From assembly GCF_900182915.1 (NCBI RefSeq), contig NZ_FXUG01000002.1:62001-126000 (forward strand): DNA of 64,000 bases. The letters are read 5' to 3'. The stretch comes from Neorhodopirellula lusitana. GTDB taxonomy: Bacteria; Planctomycetota; Planctomycetia; Pirellulales; Pirellulaceae. Under the pieces are notes generated by a model. It was given only the letters and a program-made list of their open reading frames with translations, was not told the origin of the DNA and made no database searches. A program made the position numbers and the translations under genes. Positions within the stretch are counted from its first letter, which is position 1; each line of letters opens with the position of its first letter. Below are positions 1 through 9,201 of the stretch, one piece after another.

Positions 1-35
1 GCGGTGATGCGGACTTTCGTAGCCATGATGGCCGA

Positions 36-1187
36 GTGGTCATCACCAGTGATTTTCCTGGGGGGCGAATGAGTCAGTGCAAACAAGTCGGCGCTGATAC
101 CTTCGCGATCACGATCGCTCCGGAATCCGATCCGATCAACGATAGCGCTTGGTACGCATTTCGTGTCCAGTCAACACATCCCAAACAGATTCGACTGTTG
201 TTGCATTATGTCAATGGTTCGCATCGCTATGAACCGAAGGTCAGCCGCGATGGCGAAAACTGGCAAGCGGCGACTGAGTTGATCTCCAGCACGAGCAACA
301 CATTGGAAGATGTCGAACTGCGAGTAGACGTGGACCGCAAACCACTTTGGATCGCGGGTCAAGAACTGCTATCCACTGATGAAGTCTCGCAGTGGTCGTC
401 GGATCTAACGCGTCTTCCGTATGTCGACCGAAAACAAATCGGTCGATCCGTTCAAGGTCGGACGATGGAACAGCTAACGATTACTGAGAGTGCCGATCCC
501 GATTACATCTTTCTAGTCGCTCGCCAGCACCCACCGGAAGTCACCGGGGCGATTGGGATGTTGCATTTTGTCGATACGCTGGCCAGTCAATCCGATCTCG
601 CAAAGCGATTCCGAAGTCGATTCGCGGCACGCGTTGTGCCAACAGTGAATCCAGACGGGGTGCATCACGGTCACTGGCGGTGCAATGCCAACGGCGTGGA
701 TCTGAATCGCGATTGGTCGCACTTCACACAACCCGAAACACAAGCCGTGCGAGAGCAGTTACTGCAATGCCGCCGGGCGGGCGAAGATCGCCTACGATTG
801 TTTGTTGACTTCCACAGTACCTATGACGACGTGTTCTACATCCCCGCGCACAACCCTCAGATCTTTCCGGCTGACTTTACAAAGACCTGGTTCGCCTCGA
901 TCCAACAGCGGTTTCCTGGTTATCGCGTCAACGTGGACGACAATCACAATGCCCATCGCAGTACCAGCAAAGCGTGGGTTGATCGTACTTTGGGTGTAAC
1001 GGCCGTGACGTATGAGTTCGGCGACGAAACGGATCGAGGCATGATCAAACAAGTCGCCAGTGGTGCAGCGGAAGAAATGATGAAGCTATTGTTGGAGTTG
1101 CCGTCCAAACGAACTCCCAAAGCCTCCCCGGCGATGCATTCTGAAATTCGACTGGTATCGGGCATTGAGGAAACTCTGCAACGCTAG
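36..1187 (+). CDS. M14-family zinc carboxypeptidase (cytosolic carboxypeptidase-like)
   Basis: Probable metallocarboxypeptidase of the M14 cytosolic-carboxypeptidase-like branch. An N-terminal beta-rich domain (about residues 1-120, opening with the SDFPGG signature of this branch) precedes the catalytic domain. Zinc ligands are visible as HPPE (H165, E168) and the His of DFHST (H260), and the catalytic Glu is in TYEFGDE (E327). NPDGV near residue 205 and the following DLNRDW also fit M14. There is no signal peptide, so it should be cytoplasmic. GTG at 36 places the start where relatives begin. The frame is open to the window edge, however, so an upstream start cannot be excluded. The substrate cannot be read from the sequence. 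Confidence 0.85.
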   Translation: MVITSDFPGGRMSQCKQVGADTFAITIAPESDPINDSAWYAFRVQSTHPKQIRLLLHYVNGSHRYEPKVSRDGENWQAATELISSTSNTLEDVELRVDVDRKPLWIAGQELLSTDEVSQWSSDLTRLPYVDRKQIGRSVQGRTMEQLTITESADPDYIFLVARQHPPEVTGAIGMLHFVDTLASQSDLAKRFRSRFAARVVPTVNPDGVHHGHWRCNANGVDLNRDWSHFTQPETQAVREQLLQCRRAGEDRLRLFVDFHSTYDDVFYIPAHNPQIFPADFTKTWFASIQQRFPGYRVNVDDNHNAHRSTSKAWVDRTLGVTAVTYEFGDETDRGMIKQVASGAAEEMMKLLLELPSKRTPKASPAMHSEIRLVSGIEETLQR

Positions 1188-1198
1188 CAGCCTCTTAA

Positions 1199-1329
1199 TT
1201 TTCGATTGTAGTAGGCACAGAACCTGTGCCGTTCGGCCAAAAGCGTTTCAGAACGTAACGCTTTTAGCTGGCGGACCGCGCGAAGGAGCGTCACTGCGTC
1301 CTTGCTATGGGATTTTCAACAGGCCGCTA
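1199..1329 (+). repeat. Dispersed intergenic repeat, copy A (structured)
   Basis: This non-coding segment after the carboxypeptidase gene matches, in inverted orientation, a segment at 33871-33994. The copies share a block of about 22 identical bases (1199-1220), the block GGCGGACCGC near 1270, GGAGCGT after it, and a terminal AGGCCGCT-like block. Inside copy A are two perfect hairpins: a 7-bp stem at 1214-1220/1224-1230 and a 9-bp stem at 1239-1247/1257-1265. No open frame or transposase is associated. The family name and copy number are unknown to me. Confidence 0.75.
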
Positions 1330-1464
1330 AGGCATTCTTAAAAATGCCGTAGACCGTAGTGTAAGTCGTCAATACTTTCGATCCGCACTTGGGTGAGGCC
1401 CTTTTGTAAGAACGGTGGTACACTTTGCTGACCCATCCGTTCTCATTTCAGTTTCGCTGTTCCT

Positions 1465-2175
1465 ATGTCTGGTTTCGCCAAGCTTGTTATCTATGAAGAC
1501 AACCATCTGTTGGTGGTCAATAAGCCAGCAGGCGTGTCAACGATGGGTGACGAAAATCGTCAAACTTTGCACACGCTCGCGGGAGCTTATCTGAAGCAGA
1601 AGTATCAGAAGCCGCATGGGGTTTATGTTGGGATTGTCAGTCGACTGGATGCGATGACTTCAGGCGTCATTGTCTTGGCGCGAACCAGCAAAGCGGCAGC
1701 TCGTCTGAACGTGCAGTTTGCTCAGAAATCAAGCAGCAAGCATCTCGAAAAAACGTATCTCGCGATCGTTCAGGCGACGAACGGTGTGGCTGCGAATTTG
1801 AGCGACAAGGGAACGTTGTCTGACTACTTATACAAGGATGACGCGGCTCATCGGATGCGGGCTACCGCCGGTCCGCAAGACGGAGCCAAGCTTGCAGAGT
1901 TGGGGTACCGTGCGCTGCACCGGAGTGATTCGTATCAGGTGATGTCCGTGGTTCCCAAGACCGGCCGTAAGCATCAGATTCGAGTGCAGTTTGCAACACG
2001 TGGATGGCCGATTTTGGGCGACCGAAAGTACGGTAGTCCATTGCAGTGGTCCGATGGGATCGCTTTACACAGCCAGCGTTTGACGATCGAGCATCCGACG
2101 CGTCGTGAACCGATGACGTTTGAGTGCCCGCCACCGGAATCGTGGAATCAATATTGGCGTCCGGCTAGCGAATAG
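1465..2175 (+). CDS. RluA-family pseudouridine synthase
   Basis: Isomerises uridine to pseudouridine in rRNA or tRNA in the cytoplasm. The protein has 236 residues, typical of the catalytic domain alone, and lacks an N-terminal S4 domain. The motif SRLD near residues 59-62 carries the presumed catalytic Asp (HRLD in most relatives). The second family signature, KTGRKHQIRVQ, lies near residue 170 and is followed by GDRKYG. ATG at 1465 gives the expected N-terminus VIYEDNHLLVVNKP. The gene stands alone, with the terminator hairpin at 2288-2324 downstream. The target site cannot be assigned from sequence. Confidence 0.9.
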   Translation: MSGFAKLVIYEDNHLLVVNKPAGVSTMGDENRQTLHTLAGAYLKQKYQKPHGVYVGIVSRLDAMTSGVIVLARTSKAAARLNVQFAQKSSSKHLEKTYLAIVQATNGVAANLSDKGTLSDYLYKDDAAHRMRATAGPQDGAKLAELGYRALHRSDSYQVMSVVPKTGRKHQIRVQFATRGWPILGDRKYGSPLQWSDGIALHSQRLTIEHPTRREPMTFECPPPESWNQYWRPASE

Positions 2176-2287
2176 CGTCTTGGATCCGTATGGCCTGCTG
2201 AAGGTGTGGGCTTGATGGGAAGGTGCTCGCACTTGGGTTGAAGTGGTTTCCTGGCATCTGGATCGGACTGACTTAACCTACCAACGA

Positions 2288-2324
2288 ACAACGGGATGCC
2301 GCCTGTAAGGCCGCATCCCGTTGT
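2288..2324. terminator. Bidirectional intrinsic terminator-like hairpin
   Basis: A perfect 12-bp inverted repeat (2288-2299 pairing with 2313-2324) carries an inner 3-bp GCC/GGC pairing in its loop. It lies between the convergent pseudouridine synthase and RRM genes, so it can serve both. The U-tract is weak on each side. Confidence 0.75.
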
Positions 2325-2377
2325 CGTTATTGGAAGTTTGAATGCGTTGGAAGGATCTCGCATTCGACTTTCATGGA

Positions 2378-2791
2378 TTAGTAGCGATCGCCGCCGCGGC
2401 CGCCACCGCCACCGCCGCCGTATCCACCACCACCGCCGCCGTAGCCACCGCCGCCACCACCACCGTAGCCGCCGCGATCACCACCGCCGCCGCCACCACC
2501 GTAGCCGCCGCGACCTCCTCCACCACCACCGCCGCCGGTGCGAGGAGCGCGGGGACGAGCTTCGTTGACAGTCACGTTGCGACCGGCGATGGACTGACCA
2601 TCGAGGTTTTCGATCGCATCTTTCGCTCCGTCTGCATCCGCCATTTCGACGAAAGCGAAGCCACGACTACGACCGGTTTCACGATCCATGATGATGTTGA
2701 CAGCCGACACTTCGCCGTACTGTTCGAATGCACCGCGGAGATCTTCATCGGTCGCCGAGAACGACAGGTTCCCTACATAAATATTCGTCAC
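2378..2791 (-). CDS. RRM-domain RNA-binding protein with glycine-rich tail
   Basis: Small cytoplasmic RNA-binding protein. It has one RNA recognition motif of about 80 residues (RNP2 IYVGNLSF, RNP1 RGFAFVEM) followed by a tail made almost only of Gly with scattered Arg and Tyr (GGYGG, GGDRGGYGG), as in cyanobacterial and planctomycete RNA-chaperone proteins. I chose GTG at 2791 as the start: it gives the usual N-terminus MTNIYVGNLSF and has AAGG eight bases upstream. The longer reading from 2818 adds nine residues without family support. The tail is encoded by repetitive GGC/GGT DNA, which creates long spurious open frames on the other strand. Its role in cold or stress RNA metabolism is inferred. 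Confidence 0.9.
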   Translation of the reverse strand: MTNIYVGNLSFSATDEDLRGAFEQYGEVSAVNIIMDRETGRSRGFAFVEMADADGAKDAIENLDGQSIAGRNVTVNEARPRAPRTGGGGGGGGRGGYGGGGGGGDRGGYGGGGGGGYGGGGGGYGGGGGGGRGGDRY

Positions 2792-3059
2792 AAAACTAAC
2801 CTTACAAACCGTCACCATCGAGACAAAATGTCTCTCGCATTCAGGGCAACAGCCCTGGAAAACGCTTCCAAAAAGGCCAGTTCGCCGAGAGTGTGGTGCT
2901 CAACTAGTAAGAAAGCGTGAACCATCACAATCAGCGAGTCAATCCCGAAATACGCTCGAAAGTAGCAGTTTCACACAATAGGCGCCTTGTAGGTGCTCGC
3001 GATGCCCAAGAGAATCGGAAAAACGTCTTTTCACCGTCTTCTCGAAGCAGGATTTAGCA

Positions 3060-3479
3060 ATGGATGAACTAATCGAACAACTTACCAGTCAGCTCGGAAT
3101 CGACTCCTCAACGGCCAACGCTGGCGTCAGTAAAACGATGGCGATGTTAAAGGATCACGCCGGGGACGACCTGTTTGGAAAGATCAGCGGAGCGATTCCT
3201 GGAGCGGCCGAAGCAGCTCAAGCGGATGGCGGTTCAGCGGGTGCGGTCGCGGGCGGCGGGATGCTTGGCAAACTTGCCGGGATGGCTTCGTCGGCACTGG
3301 GCGGCAATGCCGGAGGTGGCCTGGAAATGGCTTCCGCGCTTGCCAGCACTGGAATCGATGCGGAGAAACTGGGGCCGTTCATCACCACTGTCATTGGGTT
3401 CTTGAAAGAGAAGCTTGGTGATGATGTGGTCGATCAGTTGTTGAGCAAACTGCCCATGCTCAAAACCCTCTTGGGCTAA
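3060..3479 (+). CDS. DUF2780-like protein
   Basis: A 139-residue protein of unknown function resembling the DUF2780 (VcgC/VcgE) family. It has an N-terminal helical segment (MDELIEQLTSQLGI), a Gly/Ala-rich low-complexity middle (about residues 50-90), and a C-terminal block in which a Thr/Ile/Val helix precedes FLKEKLG and ends LLSKLPMLKTLLG. No signal peptide or catalytic motif is visible. Its stop codon overlaps the stop of the convergent kinase gene by four bases. The family assignment rests on pattern only. Confidence 0.65.
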   Translation: MDELIEQLTSQLGIDSSTANAGVSKTMAMLKDHAGDDLFGKISGAIPGAAEAAQADGGSAGAVAGGGMLGKLAGMASSALGGNAGGGLEMASALASTGIDAEKLGPFITTVIGFLKEKLGDDVVDQLLSKLPMLKTLLG

Positions 3480-5443
3480 CGATCGTCCAACATGCCTTGG
3501 GCTGTCGTCACGATTGGCGCGGCCCAAGCATCGTTGGAATAGAGTTCGATCAGGCCGCTAAGTAGTTTCTCCTGTGCATCGGGTGGTAGCGTGCGAGCGG
3601 TCTCAATTCGTTCCATCAAACTCACAATTCGTGGGTCAACCGTTGGTTCGGTCATATCAGTCGCAGCGAGTCGCTCGATTTCTTTTTGAGCCAACTCGGC
3701 GAGTTGTTCCACTTCTCGTTTGTGCATTCGCCGCCGTGTTTTTTCGAGTGGGCTTTCAGTTGTTGCCCCACCGAGGTTGATGCTGACGTCTTCAGGATCG
3801 GCCATCTCGGTTTCGCGATCGAGCGTTTGCGGCGCGAATACATCTAGCCATGCCAGTAAGCGTTGTTGGGCGACCGATGCGGATGTATCCCGTAGCGACA
3901 TTGCTTTGACAAACGCTTGTGCGGCCGGTTCAAGGCGTTCCACTCCGCCGGCACGACGAGCCTTCGCCAATATCCGTCTAAGTGTTTGCTGAAGATCGAC
4001 CTGATCCTTCCACTGCCGAACTTGTTCGATACGTGGGTCATCGGGATAGTGAATTAAGAACTGGTCGATTCGATTCTCATTCAAGCTGAGATCGTCTTCT
4101 TCGTCAGCCAGTTTTAGATCGGTGTACATCGCATCGGCCGACGGAACCTGGATAGCTTTGACAAACAAGTAAACGCCGCCCGCTAGGATTGCAATCATGG
4201 TCGCGATCGAGGCAGCCTGGATCCAAAAGTGCACTTTGGGATTGGTTGTTTCTTGCCGTCCTCGAAAGACGGAGTCGCGGTCGTCACCGTCAATGCTTTG
4301 AAAGTGAGTGGGACGTGCCGCGGCTTCATTGGTAACAAAGTCGTCTGATTCGTCGGGCGAATCCGGACGTGATTCCAGGGTAGCACCCATCGCTTCGGCG
4401 CCGGTTCCGTTTGAGTCACTCTCGACTAGGCTTCCGATGGTTAATGAACCGTTGGGTGTTGCTTCATCGCGTTTGTTGTGAATTCCAGTATCGTCTGTGT
4501 CATGCTGGATGGAGCCGGACGGTGTGGTGGCGTGGGAACGCTGAGTGTCGGATTCGGATCCGTCTGTTGATACCGTTCCAGCACGGGTTTGTTGGCTGTC
4601 GACGCTGGTGGTTTGTCCGCGTTGGAGGCCCGCGCGGGTCGCTTTGAGTCGCTTTAGGATTGAAAGTGCCGTGGGTGGCCGATCCTTCGGATTCTTGGCG
4701 AGCAGTTGATGAACCAGTTCGGCGATCTCAATGGGAATGTCGGGATTCACCAATTCAAGAGGAACCGCCTGGTCCTTCTGCAGCGACTCCATTACCTGAG
4801 TCAATTTTTTGCCGGCGAACGGTGACCGTCCGGCCATCATGGCGTACATCACGCTTCCGACCGCGTACAAGTCGGTGCGAGGTGTGATCGGTCCGTCACC
4901 AGCTTGTTCGGGCGCCATGTAGTCGGCGGTTCCTAAAACGGATCCCGCCACGGTTTGCTCGCCGTATCCGAAAAGTTTGGCGATGCCGAAGTCCACGAGT
5001 TTGACTTCGTTGGCCGTGGTTAGCAAAAGGTTGGCGGGTTTCAGGTCACGGTGGATCACACCGATGTCGTGAGCGTGTTTCAGAGCGGCACAAATTTGGA
5101 TGGCGATATCCACGGCCGGTAACCACCCCATCCGCTTCACGTCTCGAATGCGTTGTTGAAGTGTTTCGCCTTCTACCAATTCCATCGCATAAAAGAGTCG
5201 ACCGGATTCCTCGCCATAGCCGATCAGCCGCACGATGCCAGGGTGTCGAATTCGCCGTAGCGTTTCAACTTCAGCATCAAATCGGCGTCGAAAACGAGGG
5301 TCGTCAGCGACATGTTGAGCGATCAGTTTGACCGCCACACGCTCACCTGATTTGGCATGAGTGGCTTCGTATACCGACCCCATTCCGCCACGGCCAATGA
5401 CTTTGCCAATCCGGTAGGGACCCAGGTATTCGAATTCACTCAT
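3476..5443 (-). CDS. Membrane-anchored Ser/Thr protein kinase (PknB type)
   Basis: Phosphorylates proteins on Ser/Thr. The N-terminal Hanks-type kinase domain (about residues 8-270) has the Gly loop GRGGMGSVY, the ATP-binding Lys in VAVKLI (about K39), the catalytic loop HRDLKPAN (about 130), DFGIAK (about 150) and APEQ. An acidic, Ser/Thr-rich juxtamembrane stretch of about 130 residues leads to a transmembrane helix near 407-430. The C-terminal part of about 220 residues is predicted outside the cytoplasm and carries no recognised sensor domain; it contains coiled-coil-like Glu/Arg-rich segments. The gene starts six bases after the epimerase-like gene, so co-transcription is likely. Such kinases are abundant in planctomycetes. 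Confidence 0.95.
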   Translation of the reverse strand: MSEFEYLGPYRIGKVIGRGGMGSVYEATHAKSGERVAVKLIAQHVADDPRFRRRFDAEVETLRRIRHPGIVRLIGYGEESGRLFYAMELVEGETLQQRIRDVKRMGWLPAVDIAIQICAALKHAHDIGVIHRDLKPANLLLTTANEVKLVDFGIAKLFGYGEQTVAGSVLGTADYMAPEQAGDGPITPRTDLYAVGSVMYAMMAGRSPFAGKKLTQVMESLQKDQAVPLELVNPDIPIEIAELVHQLLAKNPKDRPPTALSILKRLKATRAGLQRGQTTSVDSQQTRAGTVSTDGSESDTQRSHATTPSGSIQHDTDDTGIHNKRDEATPNGSLTIGSLVESDSNGTGAEAMGATLESRPDSPDESDDFVTNEAAARPTHFQSIDGDDRDSVFRGRQETTNPKVHFWIQAASIATMIAILAGGVYLFVKAIQVPSADAMYTDLKLADEEDDLSLNENRIDQFLIHYPDDPRIEQVRQWKDQVDLQQTLRRILAKARRAGGVERLEPAAQAFVKAMSLRDTSASVAQQRLLAWLDVFAPQTLDRETEMADPEDVSINLGGATTESPLEKTRRRMHKREVEQLAELAQKEIERLAATDMTEPTVDPRIVSLMERIETARTLPPDAQEKLLSGLIELYSNDAWAAPIVTTAQGMLDDR

Positions 5444-5449
5444 CGTTGT

Positions 5450-6631
5450 TTATTTCGCACTCCAGTCATCACGGGGTTGGTCCGACACGGTGAGCTCAAT
5501 GGACTGATCTTCCATTAGCTTTTTGATCGTATCGCGAGTCTGTTGCATCGTGCTCGCTTCATTGTGCGGACAAAGGGTGACGCGGAACGATTCGGTTTGT
5601 CCTCCGTCGAGCCAAGCCACCCGGTCGTGTTGTTTCTCGAATCCATACGGGTTCGGGAAGTTGGTTGCCGGTTCCATTCCGGCAACATAGCCGTCGCTCA
5701 GTTCGCCAGGATTTTTCCAGAATACGAACCAAGGTAGCGTGGATGCTTTGAAGCGGACCTCGAGGCCTGTCTTGCCGTCACCGCTTTCGAGCAATGCGTG
5801 TGACATTCCGGACTCGTCGGCGACGGCACGTGCGAAATAAACGCGTTCTTGGTACCCGGGGGTGGGGGCGTCGACTTCGTCCCAACGGTTAATCTCGGAT
5901 GCGGCATGTTCGTCACGCGGCGCCAGTTCATCGATGGCAACGGTGAGCTTTGCTTTCTCACTGAGAACGGGTGCGCCCACATTGATGTGGTAGAGCAACT
6001 GGATTGGTGTTCGCGATGACAACTCGTTTGTGACATCGTCAAGCAATTCAACATCGTTGCGGTCGGCGTGAATGCGAATGCGGCTTTTTAATCGCAGTCG
6101 TTTGAAGAACAGTCGAGACTCGATCGTTTCGCCAACCAGTTCGACCCGTCCGGAGGCCTCGTCGAATTCAACGGAAAGGGCATCCGTGGGCGTGTTGGCA
6201 ATGTGACCGTGCAGTGGATGGATTAGGCGTCCGTGTTCGTCATGTTCGGGTGCGCCGTTACTTTCCAAACCGCACCGAACGACCAATTCGTCGAAGCCGG
6301 ACAGCCAGCCGAGACCGCTGGGTTCACTGACGTCCACATAGTTTGGGTGGACGGGGCCCACGACCGGGGATTGCCATTGATAGCGCACACCATTGGCCTG
6401 CATCCGCCAAAGCGACATGCCTCGCGTGGGTAGAATATCGACGTGCATTTCGCTGTTGCCGAGTCGAACAATTTCAACTCCCTCGCTGACTCCACCACGA
6501 AAAATTCCATGCCGAACGGTTAATTCACCGTTCCGCGTGGCAATCGTCAGGTGCAGCGCGCTGGAATCATTCCATTGAATTCGTTCTTCACGGTCTTCAG
6601 TCGTACGGATAACGATCGCTTCAGTTGGCAT
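5450..6631 (-). CDS. DUF4432 / aldose 1-epimerase-like protein
   Basis: A 393-residue galactose-mutarotase-fold protein of the DUF4432 (aldose-epimerase-like) family. Supporting motifs are DILPTRGMSLW, a GWLSGFDELVVRCGLE block near residues 110-125, LLYHINVGAP and AGMEPATNFPNPYG. There is no signal peptide, so it is probably cytoplasmic. The sugar substrate is unknown. It is the first gene of a two-gene unit with the Ser/Thr kinase downstream, with a six-base gap. Whether the pairing is functional is not known. Confidence 0.8.
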   Translation of the reverse strand: MPTEAIVIRTTEDREERIQWNDSSALHLTIATRNGELTVRHGIFRGGVSEGVEIVRLGNSEMHVDILPTRGMSLWRMQANGVRYQWQSPVVGPVHPNYVDVSEPSGLGWLSGFDELVVRCGLESNGAPEHDEHGRLIHPLHGHIANTPTDALSVEFDEASGRVELVGETIESRLFFKRLRLKSRIRIHADRNDVELLDDVTNELSSRTPIQLLYHINVGAPVLSEKAKLTVAIDELAPRDEHAASEINRWDEVDAPTPGYQERVYFARAVADESGMSHALLESGDGKTGLEVRFKASTLPWFVFWKNPGELSDGYVAGMEPATNFPNPYGFEKQHDRVAWLDGGQTESFRVTLCPHNEASTMQQTRDTIKKLMEDQSIELTVSDQPRDDWSAK

Positions 6632-7363
6632 TTTTGAATATCAACGCGTAAAAAGTGAATCAACTGGATGGTTGGCTATGTATTTTTGTAACTAAAAAGC
6701 GAACGGCATAGAACATACCGCTAATGTCTCGGGATGTGACCATGCTTCCCCACTAGCGGGTATTCACTCTGCTAGCAGTTCTTTTAGGCTAACTCGTCTA
6801 CCTTCCCAAAATCACCTGTGAAACAGGCATTTTAATCATCAGCAACGTGAAACTAGACGACGGGCTCGTCAAAGGCGATAGCGTTACCAAGTTACATGAT
6901 TCCGCGATGGACGCTGACGATGGATTGTTGCGGCTCACACCAACGTGGGTGCCCTGCTCGTTTTGGCACCCAGGACTCTAAATTGAGCTTCTCCCTGGTG
7001 ATTATGATCGATTTCGGGCTGACCGTGGTGGAATCGATGATCGTTGGTCCGGATGCTCATCGCGGTTTTCCCAAGGCTAGTTACCGATCATTGTGAGTGG
7101 TGCATGCCAGGGAAATTTGAGAGTACCTGAGTAGCCCGGCTTCAGTAGCTGGCCGCAGATCAACTGACATTCCTGTCAGTTCAGTTACAGCGTTTTACCC
7201 GGTTTTTTAGTGTTCGCAGACCACCGGTCACTCTTTGCAGTTACCCATTGATGGGCGCAGCTAGGTGGTGGTCTCGATGTGATATTGAGAACACATGTAG
7301 GACGCTTTGGCATACGATGGAGAGAGGCAGATTGGTTTTTACCGCTTTCTCCCTCATACGTGA
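6632..7363. other. Intergenic region without a recognisable gene
   Basis: This 730-base divergent region lies between the epimerase-like and DUF4173 genes. Short open frames here have no family-like features. Two small perfect hairpins stand out: an 8-bp stem at 6946-6953/6965-6972, and an 8-bp stem with a TTCC loop at 7162-7169/7174-7181. The second is about 180 bases before the next gene. I see no riboswitch or known RNA. Confidence 0.5.
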
Positions 7364-9130
7364 GTGTTGCCGATGTCCAGTGATTCGGTGTTGGATCCAC
7401 CTTTAGAGGAAGAACACTCGGTAACGCCATCGGTCGGTGGACGCGTTCGAGCAATCACTGTGGAGTTGTTCGCGGTGATTGCCTGGACGATCGCGGCAGA
7501 TCTTTGGATTTTTCGTGGTGGTGGCTATTTCGCGACGGCAACCTTTTTTGCCAGCGCTGTCGTGTTGGTCGGAGTCGTCCATTGGTTTCGTGATGAATCG
7601 TTTGGGGCTCGGCGGCAACAGCTCAGTCCAGTGGCAAGTGGTAAAGCTTCTACGGAAGAAGTGGAGGACAACGCCCGTGATGCTTATCCGCAATTGCGGT
7701 CGGGGGTCAACGCAGTGACCAGCTTGTCGCTAGCACTTCTAATCGCGGCGATACTCAGGATGGTGTGGTTAGGCCATCCGCTGACGATAGTATCTGCGGT
7801 CACGTTGTTAGTGGCCTTGGTGCTCTCGCTTTCAGGCTGGTTGCCGATGCTAGGGCGGGTGTTCACCACGACGTTGCTCGCACCGCTTTATGGCATGAAT
7901 CGGGTTGCTCAATATGGAAGTGCATCGGTGAACTCTCCGGCGTCACCGTCACGCAACGCGGCCTTATCCGTTGTCTTGCCGGTAGCAGCGGTAGTGGTGT
8001 TCGGCGGAATATTCGTGATGGCCAATCCGGACTTGGTAGACCGAGTATCCGCCTGGGCGTCCGAATGGTCTGGTCGCTTTTTGGACTTTTTTACTGAGCT
8101 TTCATTCTGGGAGATGCCGTTTTGCATCCTCGCCTTCTTTGTGGGAGCAGGATGGTTGCGTCCGCTCGTTCCCGTCGCAGGCACACCTCTGTTGCGTGTG
8201 CTGGATTGGCCCGGTCTTCCAACGGACGAACCGCACATGATGCTCGACGGGATTTCCAAAGGTAAATCCGTTGCTTCGTCACCGCTTTATCCCGCCTATC
8301 GCAATACGTTGATTGCGTTGATCGGACTGTTTGTGGCTTACCTTGCTTTTGAGTTCACCACGCTTTGGAAACAAGAGTTCCCGCCGGGATTTTACTACGC
8401 TGGCTATGCCCACGAAGGTGCCGCCTGGCTGACGATCGCGTTGGCGCTAGCGACCCTGATGCTGTCGATTATTTTCAATCCAACGATCCAAGCTGACTCG
8501 CGTGTCGGCCGTTTGAAGGGACTTGCTTCGGTGTGGTCAGCGAGCAACCTGTTGTTGGCGATCGCGGTTTACAATCGCCTTTGGATTTACGTTGGTTACA
8601 ACGGGATGACCCGAATGCGTGTCGTGGGGTTCTTTGGCATTACGTTGGTGGTGATCGGATTCGCATTGGTCCTTAGGAAGATTCTGAGACGTCGATCCTT
8701 CGCATGGTTGATTCAGTGCCAGATGATTGCCTTGGCGTTAGCGATCATTCTTTACAGTCTTTTTCCGGTCGACTTGGTTGTTCATCGCTACAACGCTTCT
8801 CGAGTTGCAAGCGGCTATTTGAAACCGGCGGTGATGATCGCGGTAAAACCAATCGACGATGAAGGCGTCTTCCCCTTGTTGGATCTGGTTGATGTTCCCG
8901 ATGCGATCATTCGCGAAGGAGTGCGAGCAAAACTCGCCAAACGACAAATCAAAATTGAGGTCTACTCCCGTGATGCGTCCTGGAATTGGCATCAGTATCA
9001 AACCAGCAAAGACTGGTTGTACCAAACGCTCGAACACAACCAGGAAGAGTGGTCGGAGTACCTTCGCGACAAAACCGCACGCAACGAAGCGATCAGACGA
9101 TTCGAAGAATATGCGATGCAGTGGTATTGA
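7364..9130 (+). CDS. DUF4173-domain multi-pass membrane protein
   Basis: A 588-residue inner-membrane protein with roughly ten to twelve hydrophobic helices and a hydrophilic C-terminal region of about 110 residues. The central signature around residues 320-365 (LFVAYLAFEFTTLW, then YYAGYAHEGAAWL) matches DUF4173, where YAxxAxxG is the hallmark. Function is unknown for the family. The start is GTG at 7364 or ATG at 7373; neither has a clear Shine-Dalgarno site. The gene is transcribed alone and meets the HD-GYP gene convergently. Confidence 0.75.
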   Translation: MLPMSSDSVLDPPLEEEHSVTPSVGGRVRAITVELFAVIAWTIAADLWIFRGGGYFATATFFASAVVLVGVVHWFRDESFGARRQQLSPVASGKASTEEVEDNARDAYPQLRSGVNAVTSLSLALLIAAILRMVWLGHPLTIVSAVTLLVALVLSLSGWLPMLGRVFTTTLLAPLYGMNRVAQYGSASVNSPASPSRNAALSVVLPVAAVVVFGGIFVMANPDLVDRVSAWASEWSGRFLDFFTELSFWEMPFCILAFFVGAGWLRPLVPVAGTPLLRVLDWPGLPTDEPHMMLDGISKGKSVASSPLYPAYRNTLIALIGLFVAYLAFEFTTLWKQEFPPGFYYAGYAHEGAAWLTIALALATLMLSIIFNPTIQADSRVGRLKGLASVWSASNLLLAIAVYNRLWIYVGYNGMTRMRVVGFFGITLVVIGFALVLRKILRRRSFAWLIQCQMIALALAIILYSLFPVDLVVHRYNASRVASGYLKPAVMIAVKPIDDEGVFPLLDLVDVPDAIIREGVRAKLAKRQIKIEVYSRDASWNWHQYQTSKDWLYQTLEHNQEEWSEYLRDKTARNEAIRRFEEYAMQWY

Positions 9131-9201
9131 GATCGAGTCGCGATCACGTCATCGAGGTGATCGTTTCATTGTTGGTGGCAACTCGTAATTCTTCATGACG
9201 A

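Noticed and set aside
2342-2920. Long plus-strand open frames rich in Ala/Thr or His/Arg over the RRM gene
   Set aside because: They are the reverse reading of the glycine-rich tail; the minus-strand frame has a clear RRM domain and a usable start.
6896-7096. Short plus-strand frame in the 6.6-7.4 kb gap
   Set aside because: No Shine-Dalgarno site, no family resemblance, and a composition typical of non-coding sequence.
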